Source: Sulfidibacterium sp964549335 (GTDB lineage Bacteria > Bacteroidota > Bacteroidia > Bacteroidales > F082). From it: 64,000 bases of DNA. Position numbers and translations under genes: made by a program. The stretch is from assembly GCA_964549335.1 (NCBI GenBank), contig CAZJUQ010000046.1, positions 1-64,000 of the forward strand. Direction: 5' to 3'. Position 1 is the stretch's first letter; the number at the start of each line of letters is the position of its first letter. Shown here one piece after another: positions 35,150 to 44,065 of this stretch. The notes beneath the pieces are model-generated. The model was not told the DNA's origin. It did no database searches and saw only the letters and a list, made by a program, of their open reading frames with translations.

Positions 35150-36061
35150 ATGATAGAAACAGTAAAATTGGGAGGGCGCTTAAAATGGCACCACATTAAA
35201 AATCCTACTGATAAAGATTTTGAATATTTAGAAAACACTTTTCATTTCCACCAACTCGACATAGAAGACTGTAGGCAAAGCAACCAACGTCCTAAAATCG
35301 ACACTTACGACGACTACTATTTCCTCATTTTGCATTTCCCCAATTTCGACCACCAAAACAGATTTGTAAAACCAAAAGAGGTAAAAATATTCTGGGGCGA
35401 AGATTACATTATAACCGTAGGAAAATCGCACTGGGTAGTAAGCTCGGTGTTCGAAGAGGCAAAAGAACAGGAAAAACGAGGCGAAGATTTCGAAATAGCA
35501 ACCTCCGATGCGTTACTATATACTTTACTCGAACGCCTGATGAACGAATCGGTCTATCTGCTCAGAAAAGTAGGTCTTGAACTTGAATTTATCAACCGCG
35601 AATTGTTCGACGCAAAACCCGTTAAAACAATAGAAAAACTTTCGGTAACCAGAAAAAACATAATTGTCCTTAATACCATGCTTAAACCCCAACTCAGAGT
35701 CTTTAACAAATTCGAGTCGGGAAGTATAGAAGGATATGCCGACAATATGGAAGAATACTGGGGAAACATTCTCGACTATTACAACAAAATGTTCGACATG
35801 ATTGAAGATTACGGCGAACTTATCGAGGGGCTCTCAACCACTTTCGACTCAATGCAGACCAACAAAACAAACGAAATAATGAAAATACTAACACTTATTT
35901 CGTCTATTGTTTTACCTCTTACTTTCCTTACGGGATTGTACGGAATGAATGTTATTTTACCTTTACAACACGACTCATATGCTTTTTGGATAATTCTTGC
36001 GGTAATGGCAATTATTTCCGGAGGAATGGTTATCTATTTCAAAAGAAAAAAATGGATGTAA
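35150..36061 (+). CDS. corA: CorA-type magnesium/cobalt channel
   Basis: Divalent metal channel, 303 residues. The soluble N-terminal domain ends near residue 240, followed by two membrane helices. The first is closed by the selectivity motif GMN (TGLYGMNVILP) near residue 266, and the last ends in a Lys/Arg-rich tail. An AGGAGG lies nine bases before the ATG. It stands upstream of the alcohol dehydrogenase gene (27 bases apart) on the same strand. Confidence 0.94.
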   Translation: MIETVKLGGRLKWHHIKNPTDKDFEYLENTFHFHQLDIEDCRQSNQRPKIDTYDDYYFLILHFPNFDHQNRFVKPKEVKIFWGEDYIITVGKSHWVVSSVFEEAKEQEKRGEDFEIATSDALLYTLLERLMNESVYLLRKVGLELEFINRELFDAKPVKTIEKLSVTRKNIIVLNTMLKPQLRVFNKFESGSIEGYADNMEEYWGNILDYYNKMFDMIEDYGELIEGLSTTFDSMQTNKTNEIMKILTLISSIVLPLTFLTGLYGMNVILPLQHDSYAFWIILAVMAIISGGMVIYFKRKKWM

Positions 36062-36088
36062 TCAACCGGTATTTACACTGTAATAAAT

Positions 36089-37240
36089 ATGGCCATAGAA
36101 AACTTCAGTATTTTTAATCCCACCAGATTACATTTTGGGAAAGGCGTGGTACAAAACCTCGGAACAAGGGTGAAAATTTACGGAAAAAGAGTCCTTTTGA
36201 TGTACGGAAAGGGCTCCGTTAAAAAATACGGTTATTACGATACCGTTGTTTCAAAACTTCATGAAACGGGACTTGAGACGGTAGAATTTCAAGGAATAAA
36301 ACCCAACCCCGTTGTTGACGATGTAAGAAACGCCGTAAAACTGGGGCGTGAAAACAATATCGATGTCATTGTTGCCCTCGGCGGTGGTAGTGTCATCGAT
36401 TCGGCTAAAATAACCGCTCTTTCCATTGCAAACAATGAAGACCCATGGCAATTCATGGACTGGAAAGCCTCACCACAAAAAACAATTCCGCTGATTTGCG
36501 TTCTTACCATTGCAGCTACAGGAACCGAAATGAACGGTGCGGCTGTGTTGCAAAACCAACAGACAAAACAAAAATCAGGCTACGTAAACGAACTCAATTT
36601 CCCCAAAGAGTCGTTTCTCGACCCGTCGTTTACCACAACCGTTCCGGCAAATTACACGGCATACGGTATCGTCGATTTGATTGCTCATGCCTTGGAAGCC
36701 TTTTTCGGAGCAGGCGAACCCTCGGTAACCGACAAAATAACAACATCTATAATCAAAGATGCAATGGAATGGGCTCCGGCACTTTTAAACAACCTCTCCG
36801 ACTACGATTTGAGAGCAAACATTATGCTTGATGCCACACTTGCACTTAACGGAGTAACGTCGTACGGAAAAAAAAGCGGCGACTGGGGGGTACATGCCAT
36901 AGGACACGAACTGTCGTTTCTTTACGATACCCCTCACGGAGCCACATTGAGCATCGCATATCCCGCTTGGCTGAAACTGCAAAAAGATAGAATAACTGAC
37001 AGAATTTCAACCCTCGGCAAATTACTTTTCAACACCTCAAACACAGATAAAACAATTGACCTTTTACAATCGTTTTTCAAAGAAATCAACTCTCCCGTAT
37101 CGTTAAAAGAGACAGGTATTAACGAACACTATAAAAGTCAAATCGTTAATCAGATGAAAAAAAATAAAATTACCGGTATGCACCATAAACTTTCGGAAAA
37201 CGATTATGAAACTTTGGTCGATTTTATGCTAAAAGGATAA
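36089..37240 (+). CDS. Iron-containing alcohol dehydrogenase (YqhD/BDH type)
   Basis: A 383-residue group III alcohol dehydrogenase. The N-terminal Rossmann part has IKPNPVVDDVRNAVKLGREN and VIVALGGGSVIDSAKI. The iron-binding histidines lie in DLIAHALEAFF, VHAIGHELSF and TPHGATLSIA. It would reduce aldehydes to alcohols with NAD(P)H in fermentation or detoxification; the true substrate is unknown. Confidence 0.93.
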   Translation: MAIENFSIFNPTRLHFGKGVVQNLGTRVKIYGKRVLLMYGKGSVKKYGYYDTVVSKLHETGLETVEFQGIKPNPVVDDVRNAVKLGRENNIDVIVALGGGSVIDSAKITALSIANNEDPWQFMDWKASPQKTIPLICVLTIAATGTEMNGAAVLQNQQTKQKSGYVNELNFPKESFLDPSFTTTVPANYTAYGIVDLIAHALEAFFGAGEPSVTDKITTSIIKDAMEWAPALLNNLSDYDLRANIMLDATLALNGVTSYGKKSGDWGVHAIGHELSFLYDTPHGATLSIAYPAWLKLQKDRITDRISTLGKLLFNTSNTDKTIDLLQSFFKEINSPVSLKETGINEHYKSQIVNQMKKNKITGMHHKLSENDYETLVDFMLKG

Positions 37241-37244
37241 TCTC

Positions 37245-38093
37245 ATGCAAAAAAGCATCCTCATAAGAAAATCAAACGGCGAAAAAGTTCCTTTTGACGA
37301 AACCAAATTACGCAGCGCCCTTCTGAGGTCGGGAGCATCGGAAACCGATATCGAACACGCTATCGAACGTGTTTACAATATTTTACAAGAGGGTATTTCC
37401 ACCAAAACCATATACCGGTATGCATATCAGGCATTGCGAAAACAATCGAAACGGGCAGCCGGACGATACCGTTTGAAACGGGCAATGCTTGAACTGGGAC
37501 CTTCGGGTTACCCTTTCGAAAAATTTATCGCAAAACTATTGGAAACACAGGGCTATAAATGCACTGTTAACAAAATACAACAAGGAAAATGTGTAACCCA
37601 CGAACTCGATGTTGTTGCCGAAAAAGACAACGTTAAAATAATGATAGAATGCAAATACCACAGCGAGGCCGATAGAAAAAGCGATGTAAAAATACCTTTA
37701 TATATAAATTCCCGTTTTCTCGACGTAAAAAATGTTTGGGAAAAAGAGAACCCGCATAAAGTATATAAAGGTATGGTGGTTACCAACACAAGATTTTCGC
37801 AAGATGCCGTTGATTACGCTAAATGCGAGGGACTTCTTTTGGTCTCGTGGGACTATCCCCATACCAACAGCCTTAAAGAACAAATCGACCGCGCAGGACT
37901 GCACCCGGTTACCAGTTTGGGACTATTAAAAAAAACCGAAAAAAGGGAACTTCTCGAAAACGGAATAGTGCTTTGCAGACAATTGATAAATAATGTCGCC
38001 ATGTTGGAAAACATGAAAATTCACAGAACACGCATAAAAAAAATTATCGACGAAGCAATGGAAATTATACGGCAAAATAATCATACGTTATGA
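37245..38093 (+). CDS. ATP-cone domain fused to an Mrr-like nuclease domain
   Basis: A 282-residue fusion. Residues 1-90 form an ATP-cone (SILIRKSNGEKVPFDETKLR and ISTKTIYRYAYQALRKQSKR), the nucleotide-sensing fold known from ribonucleotide reductase and NrdR. Residues about 95-210 resemble an Mrr/PD-(D/E)xK nuclease: FEKFIAKLLETQGYKC, HELDVVAEKDNVKIMIECKY with the ELD and ECK residues. It starts five bases after the alcohol dehydrogenase stop, and its stop overlaps the SDR start by four bases. Confidence 0.83.
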   Translation: MQKSILIRKSNGEKVPFDETKLRSALLRSGASETDIEHAIERVYNILQEGISTKTIYRYAYQALRKQSKRAAGRYRLKRAMLELGPSGYPFEKFIAKLLETQGYKCTVNKIQQGKCVTHELDVVAEKDNVKIMIECKYHSEADRKSDVKIPLYINSRFLDVKNVWEKENPHKVYKGMVVTNTRFSQDAVDYAKCEGLLLVSWDYPHTNSLKEQIDRAGLHPVTSLGLLKKTEKRELLENGIVLCRQLINNVAMLENMKIHRTRIKKIIDEAMEIIRQNNHTL

Positions 38094-39100
38094 TATTGGT
38101 AACAGGAGGCACCGGATTTCTCGGCGCACATTTATTGTACCGGCTTGCACTAAACGAGCCTGAAATTATAGCAATAAGGCGCAAAGAGTCGTCAACCGGC
38201 CTTGTCGAAAAAATTTTTTCGTACTATACCGGCAATACCGCTCCGCTTTTAAACAAAATAGTGTGGGTCGAAGCCGACATACTCGATATCGTATCTTTGG
38301 AACAAGCCTTCCAAAACGTAGATTATGTTTATCATGCGGCGGCAATGGTCTCGTTTAATCCCAAAGATAAGAAAAAACTGTTCGAAATTAATGTTGAAGG
38401 CACCGCAAACATTGTTAACATCTCATTGGCAAAAAAGATTAAAAAACTTTGCCATGTAAGCTCCATTGCCGCTCTGGGAAGAGCCGGAAACGACAAAATT
38501 ACGGACGAACAAAGTCCGTGGAACAAAGATGCCGGCATTTCAAACTACTCGTTAAGCAAACTCGAAGCCGAACGTGAAGTATGGCGCGGTATTGCCGAAG
38601 GATTAAACGCCGTAATCGTCAACCCCTCAGTAATTCTCGGTCCCGGAAACTGGAATGCGGGAAGCAGCAAACTTTTTAAAATAGTGCACAACGGACTGAA
38701 AGTATATACAAAAGGCGTCAACGGATATATCGATGTCAACGATGTGGCAAAAGCAATGATTTGGCTCATGAAAAGTAATATTTCGGGCGAAAGATTTGTG
38801 CTAAACGCCGAAAACATATCTTATAAACAACTTTTCGATTGGATTGCCGCTTCGCTTAAAGTACCGCCGCCTTCAATAAAAGCTTCTCCCTTTTTGAGCG
38901 AAATTACCTGGAGAACATTAAAATTTTTCTCCCTTTTTTCGGGTAAAACACCATTTATCACAAAAGAAACCGCACGAACCGCAAACAGTTTTCACCGGTA
39001 CTCTTCCGAAAAATTCCTCTCTGTTTCTCAAATGAAATTCACCCCCGTTAAAAAATCAATAACTTTTGCATCACAATGTTTTTTAAAAGAAACCGTTTAA
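38090..39100 (+). CDS. NAD-dependent epimerase/dehydratase (extended SDR)
   Basis: A 336-residue extended short-chain dehydrogenase/reductase. The nucleotide-binding motif is ILVTGGTGFLGAHLLYRLA, and YHAAAMVSF and the catalytic NYSLSKLEAE (Tyr-x3-Lys) follow. It resembles dihydroflavonol-4-reductase-like SDRs of Bacteroidota, but the substrate is not predictable. It overlaps the upstream nuclease gene by four bases (ATGA). Confidence 0.88.
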   Translation: MILVTGGTGFLGAHLLYRLALNEPEIIAIRRKESSTGLVEKIFSYYTGNTAPLLNKIVWVEADILDIVSLEQAFQNVDYVYHAAAMVSFNPKDKKKLFEINVEGTANIVNISLAKKIKKLCHVSSIAALGRAGNDKITDEQSPWNKDAGISNYSLSKLEAEREVWRGIAEGLNAVIVNPSVILGPGNWNAGSSKLFKIVHNGLKVYTKGVNGYIDVNDVAKAMIWLMKSNISGERFVLNAENISYKQLFDWIAASLKVPPPSIKASPFLSEITWRTLKFFSLFSGKTPFITKETARTANSFHRYSSEKFLSVSQMKFTPVKKSITFASQCFLKETV

Positions 39101-39239
39101 TTTAGACGTGTTCTAAACAGTCCATATATTTACCTAAAATACATATGTTTAATTTGTATAAACATAAGCAGTTATAGCCAAAAAACCGCCCGGAATCCAT
39201 TTGAAATTAACATTTTTTTAAAATTATTAAAAACTTTTA

Positions 39240-39247
39240 TATATTTG
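39240..39247 (+). promoter_or_regulatory. Candidate -7 element upstream of the nosZ pair
   Basis: TATATTTG matches TAnnTTTG, 151 bases before the first nosZ ATG. The -33 position is T-rich without G. The 39101-39397 gap (297 bases) otherwise holds the inverted repeat at 39287 and two direct repeats AACATATsAT at 39315-39324 and 39338-39347; no gene was seen. Confidence 0.35.
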
Positions 39248-39286
39248 TTGGGATAAAAATCAAAGCGAAAATTAAGGCTGACAAAT

Positions 39287-39304
39287 TAAGTAATCTGTTA
39301 CTTA
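39287..39304. promoter_or_regulatory. Candidate Crp/Fnr-type operator upstream of nosZ
   Basis: TAAGTAA and TTACTTA form a perfect inverted repeat with a four-base spacer, the half-site plus four-base spacing of FNR-type operators (TTGAT-N4-ATCAA). The half-site differs from the classic sequence. It lies about 94 bases before the nosZ ATG. Confidence 0.45.
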
Positions 39305-39397
39305 TATATTATTTAACATATGATAATTTTAACAAAAAACATATCATTTGAAGTTATAACCAAACATTAATCCTTTTATAAACCTAAAATTAAAATT

Positions 39398-41623
39398 ATG
39401 ATGTTATTTACAAAACGAGTTCTCGTGTTAAGCATCGCAATTCTGTTGGGAATATCGGCAAGCATGCCGGTAAAGGCGCAACAGACGCTTAACGACGTGA
39501 AAAAGGAGCGTGGCCTTACGGATGCCGATGTACTGGCAGCTGTTAAAACATTTATGCCGCGTGGAGGCCGTGATGAGTATTTCGGTTTTGTGGGTACCGG
39601 AAACTCGGGTACTATGATTGTTTATGGTATCCCCTCAATGCGTATTTACAAATACGTAGGAGTCTTTTCACCGGAGCCGTGGCAAGGCTACGGGTACGAC
39701 GATGAGAGTTCCTTGTTGCTCAAAAAATCCTCGCTCGACGACAAAATCAGTTGGTATGGCGACATGCGTTATCCCGCATTCTCCGAAACCAACGGCGATT
39801 ACGACGGAAAGCACCTCTTCTATTCCGACGGTGCCAACTCGCGTATAGCCATGTTAGACCTCGAAGATTTTGAGACCAAACAGGTATTGAGCCATCCGTT
39901 GTTTCTCTCTTGCTATCCCGGTGTAGCAGTAACTCCCAACACCGACTGGGTTATTCAAACAAGCCAGTATCCGGCTACCTGGGATGCCAAAAGCACCGAT
40001 TTGAAATCGGGTATTACACTTTGGAATTTCCACAAAGTAGAAAAAACCACCAAAACAGGTCATGCCGGACGTATCCTGAAAGAAAAATCAATAACCTACG
40101 AGTTGCCCCCTTATACTTTGGGTTATTCCGATGCAGGTAAATTCGGCAGCGACGGATACATGGTAGGCTTGGCAGAAAAAGGCGGCAAAAACTACGTTTA
40201 CCTCGTTGACTATAAAAAACTGACGGGGATGAAAACGAAAAACATAAACGGTTTTGCCGTTGTTCCCTTCGACGAAGGTTTAAAAGCCGGCATCATAGCC
40301 ATGATAGAACTCCCCGCAAAAGCAACATATGTTAAAGTTACTCCCAAAGGAAAATATTTTATTGCCGTAAGCGACGAAACCACGGTTTTCGATTTCGACA
40401 AAGCCATAAAAGCGTTTACAGGAAAAACTTTTAACGGAAAAACAGCCGAAGGTATTCCGACAATAGATTTTGCATCTGTAAAACACGGAAGCATTAATCT
40501 GGGTAACGGCGTTGTTGACGTTACATTCGAATATCGCCCCAATATTGCCTACGCTTCGGTATTTAACGACAAAAAAATTGTTCGTTGGAATTACGAAACC
40601 TTGAAAAAAACCGGCGAAGCAACACTTACTTTCAAACCCGGACAGTTGATGGTTCCGCAAGGATTATCGGCACATCCCCATTCAAACTATCTTACCGTGG
40701 TTGACAAAGAGGTACTGCTGAAAAACCTCGTAAGCGTAGGACCTATCCGTCCCAGTGCACAACACCTCATAGATATTTCGGGCGACAAAATGACCGACAT
40801 TTACACAATGACACTGCCGCAATGTAATATGTACGGTTCGGTAGCTGTGTTGCGTACAACCATTAAACCCATAATACGTTACCCCACCGGTACAAACTCG
40901 AGAACGGGAGAAATATCACCCTTCAAAACAGTTGCCGGTAAAGAAAAAATAGAACGCCAAGGAAACAGGGTACACATTTTCGGAACCCTAATCCGTTCGC
41001 ACATCACTCCCGAAATAGTTGAAGTAAATCAAGGTGACATTGTAACATTCCACCTTACAAACCTTGAACTTGCCGAAGACGAAACTCATGGATTTACCAT
41101 CGACACATACGGAAAACACGGAAGTTTCGAACCCGGCAAAACCGCTTCGCTAACATTCGTAGCCGACCGCGAAGGTGCTTTCCCCTACTATTGTACCGAA
41201 TTCTGTTCGGCATTGCACCTCGAAATGGAAGGTATTCTTTTGGTTAAACCTAAAAACTGGAAAGGTCAAAAGGGTGGAGAAATTACCCTTACCAAAGAAG
41301 AATTGTCAAAGTATAAACAAAACTACGAAGACAAACTTAAAGTTATTGCCCAAACACAAGACATTATCAACAGTGTTGTTGCATGGCTGAAAGAGAACCA
41401 CTACGAAAATCATCCGTATGTGAAAGCACTCGTTGAGGATGCCGTAGCACAGTTGAATAAAGCTGCCGAAACCAAGAAAAATTACGAAAAATATGCCAAA
41501 GAAGGAAAATGGAAAGATGCCTTCCTGTGGGCTGAGCAATACTGGCAATATCAGGTTAAAGCAGCCGACGTTGGTTTGCGTGCTAAAAAACTGTTGAAAG
41601 AAAAACTGGAAAGCAATAAATAG
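39398..41623 (+). CDS. nosZ: NosZ paralog A: CuA-only nitrous oxide reductase subunit
   Basis: A 741-residue Sec-exported NosZ homologue (signal MMLFTKRVLVLSIAILLGIS, cleavage after KAQ), clade II in type. The seven-bladed propeller is present, but all seven His ligands of the catalytic CuZ centre are replaced at aligned positions: Arg124 and Tyr125 (for the HH pair), Tyr173, Thr310, Asp374, Gln416 and Tyr479. The C-terminal cupredoxin keeps the whole CuA set: His564, Cys599, Cys603, His607 and Met610 (YYCTEFCSALHLEMEG), with the canonical 35-residue spacing from His to Cys. A helical extension of about 125 residues follows. It cannot reduce N2O alone. The downstream paralog has the missing centre, so it most likely acts as the CuA partner in a heterodimer. 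Confidence 0.9.
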   Translation: MMLFTKRVLVLSIAILLGISASMPVKAQQTLNDVKKERGLTDADVLAAVKTFMPRGGRDEYFGFVGTGNSGTMIVYGIPSMRIYKYVGVFSPEPWQGYGYDDESSLLLKKSSLDDKISWYGDMRYPAFSETNGDYDGKHLFYSDGANSRIAMLDLEDFETKQVLSHPLFLSCYPGVAVTPNTDWVIQTSQYPATWDAKSTDLKSGITLWNFHKVEKTTKTGHAGRILKEKSITYELPPYTLGYSDAGKFGSDGYMVGLAEKGGKNYVYLVDYKKLTGMKTKNINGFAVVPFDEGLKAGIIAMIELPAKATYVKVTPKGKYFIAVSDETTVFDFDKAIKAFTGKTFNGKTAEGIPTIDFASVKHGSINLGNGVVDVTFEYRPNIAYASVFNDKKIVRWNYETLKKTGEATLTFKPGQLMVPQGLSAHPHSNYLTVVDKEVLLKNLVSVGPIRPSAQHLIDISGDKMTDIYTMTLPQCNMYGSVAVLRTTIKPIIRYPTGTNSRTGEISPFKTVAGKEKIERQGNRVHIFGTLIRSHITPEIVEVNQGDIVTFHLTNLELAEDETHGFTIDTYGKHGSFEPGKTASLTFVADREGAFPYYCTEFCSALHLEMEGILLVKPKNWKGQKGGEITLTKEELSKYKQNYEDKLKVIAQTQDIINSVVAWLKENHYENHPYVKALVEDAVAQLNKAAETKKNYEKYAKEGKWKDAFLWAEQYWQYQVKAADVGLRAKKLLKEKLESNK

Positions 41624-41659
41624 TTAAACGTATTTTAAAAATTTATAATGTTTAATGTT

Positions 41660-44047
41660 ATGAAAAAAATAAAACAATATACAAGTCTTGTTTTGGTGGC
41701 TGCACTGTTTGGCTTTTATTTATCACTTTCCAGTTGTGGTGGCGGTGGTAATAAAGCCAAAAGCACCGAAATAGGAGCTCCCCGCGGTAACGAAACTTTC
41801 GGGGATGTGACAAAAAGAAGAGGTTTAACCTCCGAAGATGTTTTGGCCGCAGCCAAAACTTATACCCCCAATCATCTTCAAGATGAATACGTTTGTATGA
41901 ACTCGGGAGGACAAGAAGGCAATATGCCTACATACATTGTTCCTTCAATGCGTTTGGTAAAATACACCCCCATAAACACCCGTCAACCTTACGACGGTTA
42001 TGCTTACTCCGTGGAAACATACAACCTGATGAAAGACGGGTTTATTGACGGCGAAGAGATACTTTGGGGCGACACACACCACCCGGGTTATTCCGAAACC
42101 GACGGCGATTACGACGGAAAATGGATGGTTATTAACGATAAAGCCAACCCGCGTATTTATGTGGTTGACCTGAAAGACTTTGAAGTAAAACAGGTGGTTA
42201 TAAATCCCATATTCCGCAGCGACCACGGTGGTGCTTTCTTTACCCCAAATTCGGAATACATTTTGGAAGCCACACAATATCCCGCCCCCTACGATCATAA
42301 ATACCATCCCCTTAACGACGTTAACTTCCGTAAATACTGGCGCGGAGGTCTTACTTGCTGGTCATTCGACCATGAAAAAGGACGTGTTGACATGAAAAAA
42401 TCGTTCAACTTCGAATTGCCTCCATACACACAAGACCTCTCCGATGCAGGTAAATTAGCAACTTACGGTTGGGGGTTTACCAACTCTTTCTGTACCGAAA
42501 TGTACATTGGCGGCGATATGCAAGGACGTCCCCCGTTTGAAGCCGGTTGTTCGTCGCGCGATGTTGACTATTTACATGTTTACAATTGGAAAAAAGCCGA
42601 AGAGCTCATCAAATCCGGAAAAATTAAAACAAAAGTTATTCACGGTTTAAGAACAATTCCCATTAGCGAGTCAATTAAATACGGATTACTCTATCTTATT
42701 CCCGAACCGAAATCGCCTCACGGCGTTGATGTTGACCCCACAGGCGATTATATCATAGTTGCCGGTAAACTCGACTCACATGCATGGGTTTACTCATGGG
42801 CTAAAATCCAAAAAGCCATCAAAGAGAAAAACTTCGAAGGACACGATACTTACGGCATCCCTATTATCGCACTCGAAGACGCTTTGCACGGAAGTGTTGA
42901 AGTCGGTTTGGGACCGTTGCACAACCAGTTCGATCCGAAAAAGGGTATAATTTACACCTCTGTTTATGTGGATTCATGGACAACAAAATGGGATTACATA
43001 AACCTTAAAGTACTTGACCATGTTTCTTCGAACTACAATATCGGTCACCTTGTATCAACGCACGGCGACACACGTCATCCCGAAGGAAAATATCTTATTG
43101 AGCTCGATAAACTTTCGATAGACCGTTTCAATCCGGTAGGACCTTTGCACCCGCAAAACCACCAGTTGATTGACATTTCGGGAGACAAAATGAAAATTAT
43201 TTACGATATGCCATTACCTATGGGAGAACCTCACTACTCGATTATTATTAATAAAAACCTTCTTAACACCGTTGATATTTATCCCGTTGGTACCGATATC
43301 GTAACTCTGAAAAAATCGCCTTATGCCATTGCTGCCGGCGAAGAACACATTAACAAAAAAGGCAATACGGTTGAAGTGTTCGGAACCATTGATAACGGCA
43401 AGGTAACCCCGGGCGACATCAACGTTACACAAGGTCAAAACGTTATTATTCACCTTACCAACCTGAGCCAGGATAAAACCGGTCATTACGTTTACGAAAT
43501 AGCTTCGTACGACAAACAATACCGCTGGCGTCCGGGCGAAACGGCAACACTGGAATTTTTGGCCGAAAAAGCAGGAATGTATCCGCTGTTGCTCGACAAA
43601 GTTCATTCGCCCGAAGGACGTAAATTACAAGGTTATCTTAAGGTTAAATTTAACGCTAAAGCCGAAAACGACAGGGTAATTGCATTCTCAAAACGTATCC
43701 AACAGGATAACGAAATGCAAAAATTCCAACCCTCGTCAATTGAGCTTAAAAACCTGTTGCCTGGCGAACTCGAATTCCTCAACTACGGATGTACGGCTTG
43801 TCATAAATTCGGTCAGGAATACAACGGTCCCGACTTGTTAATGGTTGACAAACGCCGCAGCGACGAGTGGTTGAAATCGTGGATAATGAACCCGAAACCA
43901 CACTTCAAAGAAGCCGATATCGAGGCTATGCGTCAAAAATATAAATTGGCAATGCCTAATCAAAATGTATCGGAAGAAGATGTTGTTAAAATCATCAAAT
44001 ACCTGAAAGCAAAATCGGAACAGGTATTAAAAGAACAACAACAGTAA
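41660..44047 (+). CDS. nosZ: NosZ paralog B: CuZ-only nitrous oxide reductase lipoprotein with cytochrome c domain
   Basis: A 795-residue NosZ homologue (start at 41660, MKKIKQYTSLVLVAALF; an ATG four codons upstream is also possible). The lipobox LSSC makes it a lipoprotein. All seven CuZ histidines are kept: His140, His141 (GDTHHPGYS), His189 (SDHGGAF), His354 (SPHGVD), His421 (GPLHNQ), His463 (NIGHLV) and His525 (GEPHYS). The CuA cupredoxin fold remains, but its ligands are gone; an ungapped alignment puts Leu645, His649, Gly653 and Leu656 where Cys, Cys, His and Met belong. A class I cytochrome c domain ends the protein (CTACH, residues 711-715; likely axial Met765). Clade II NosZ of Wolinella also has a C-terminal cytochrome c, but keeps CuA. 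Confidence 0.92.
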   Translation: MKKIKQYTSLVLVAALFGFYLSLSSCGGGGNKAKSTEIGAPRGNETFGDVTKRRGLTSEDVLAAAKTYTPNHLQDEYVCMNSGGQEGNMPTYIVPSMRLVKYTPINTRQPYDGYAYSVETYNLMKDGFIDGEEILWGDTHHPGYSETDGDYDGKWMVINDKANPRIYVVDLKDFEVKQVVINPIFRSDHGGAFFTPNSEYILEATQYPAPYDHKYHPLNDVNFRKYWRGGLTCWSFDHEKGRVDMKKSFNFELPPYTQDLSDAGKLATYGWGFTNSFCTEMYIGGDMQGRPPFEAGCSSRDVDYLHVYNWKKAEELIKSGKIKTKVIHGLRTIPISESIKYGLLYLIPEPKSPHGVDVDPTGDYIIVAGKLDSHAWVYSWAKIQKAIKEKNFEGHDTYGIPIIALEDALHGSVEVGLGPLHNQFDPKKGIIYTSVYVDSWTTKWDYINLKVLDHVSSNYNIGHLVSTHGDTRHPEGKYLIELDKLSIDRFNPVGPLHPQNHQLIDISGDKMKIIYDMPLPMGEPHYSIIINKNLLNTVDIYPVGTDIVTLKKSPYAIAAGEEHINKKGNTVEVFGTIDNGKVTPGDINVTQGQNVIIHLTNLSQDKTGHYVYEIASYDKQYRWRPGETATLEFLAEKAGMYPLLLDKVHSPEGRKLQGYLKVKFNAKAENDRVIAFSKRIQQDNEMQKFQPSSIELKNLLPGELEFLNYGCTACHKFGQEYNGPDLLMVDKRRSDEWLKSWIMNPKPHFKEADIEAMRQKYKLAMPNQNVSEEDVVKIIKYLKAKSEQVLKEQQQ

Positions 44048-44065
44048 ATTTCAGGTGATTAATCA

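Noticed and set aside
39398..41623. NosZ paralog A as a pseudogene
   Set aside because: The reading frame is intact over 741 codons, the CuA ligands are perfectly kept and the signal peptide is good; only CuZ ligands are changed.
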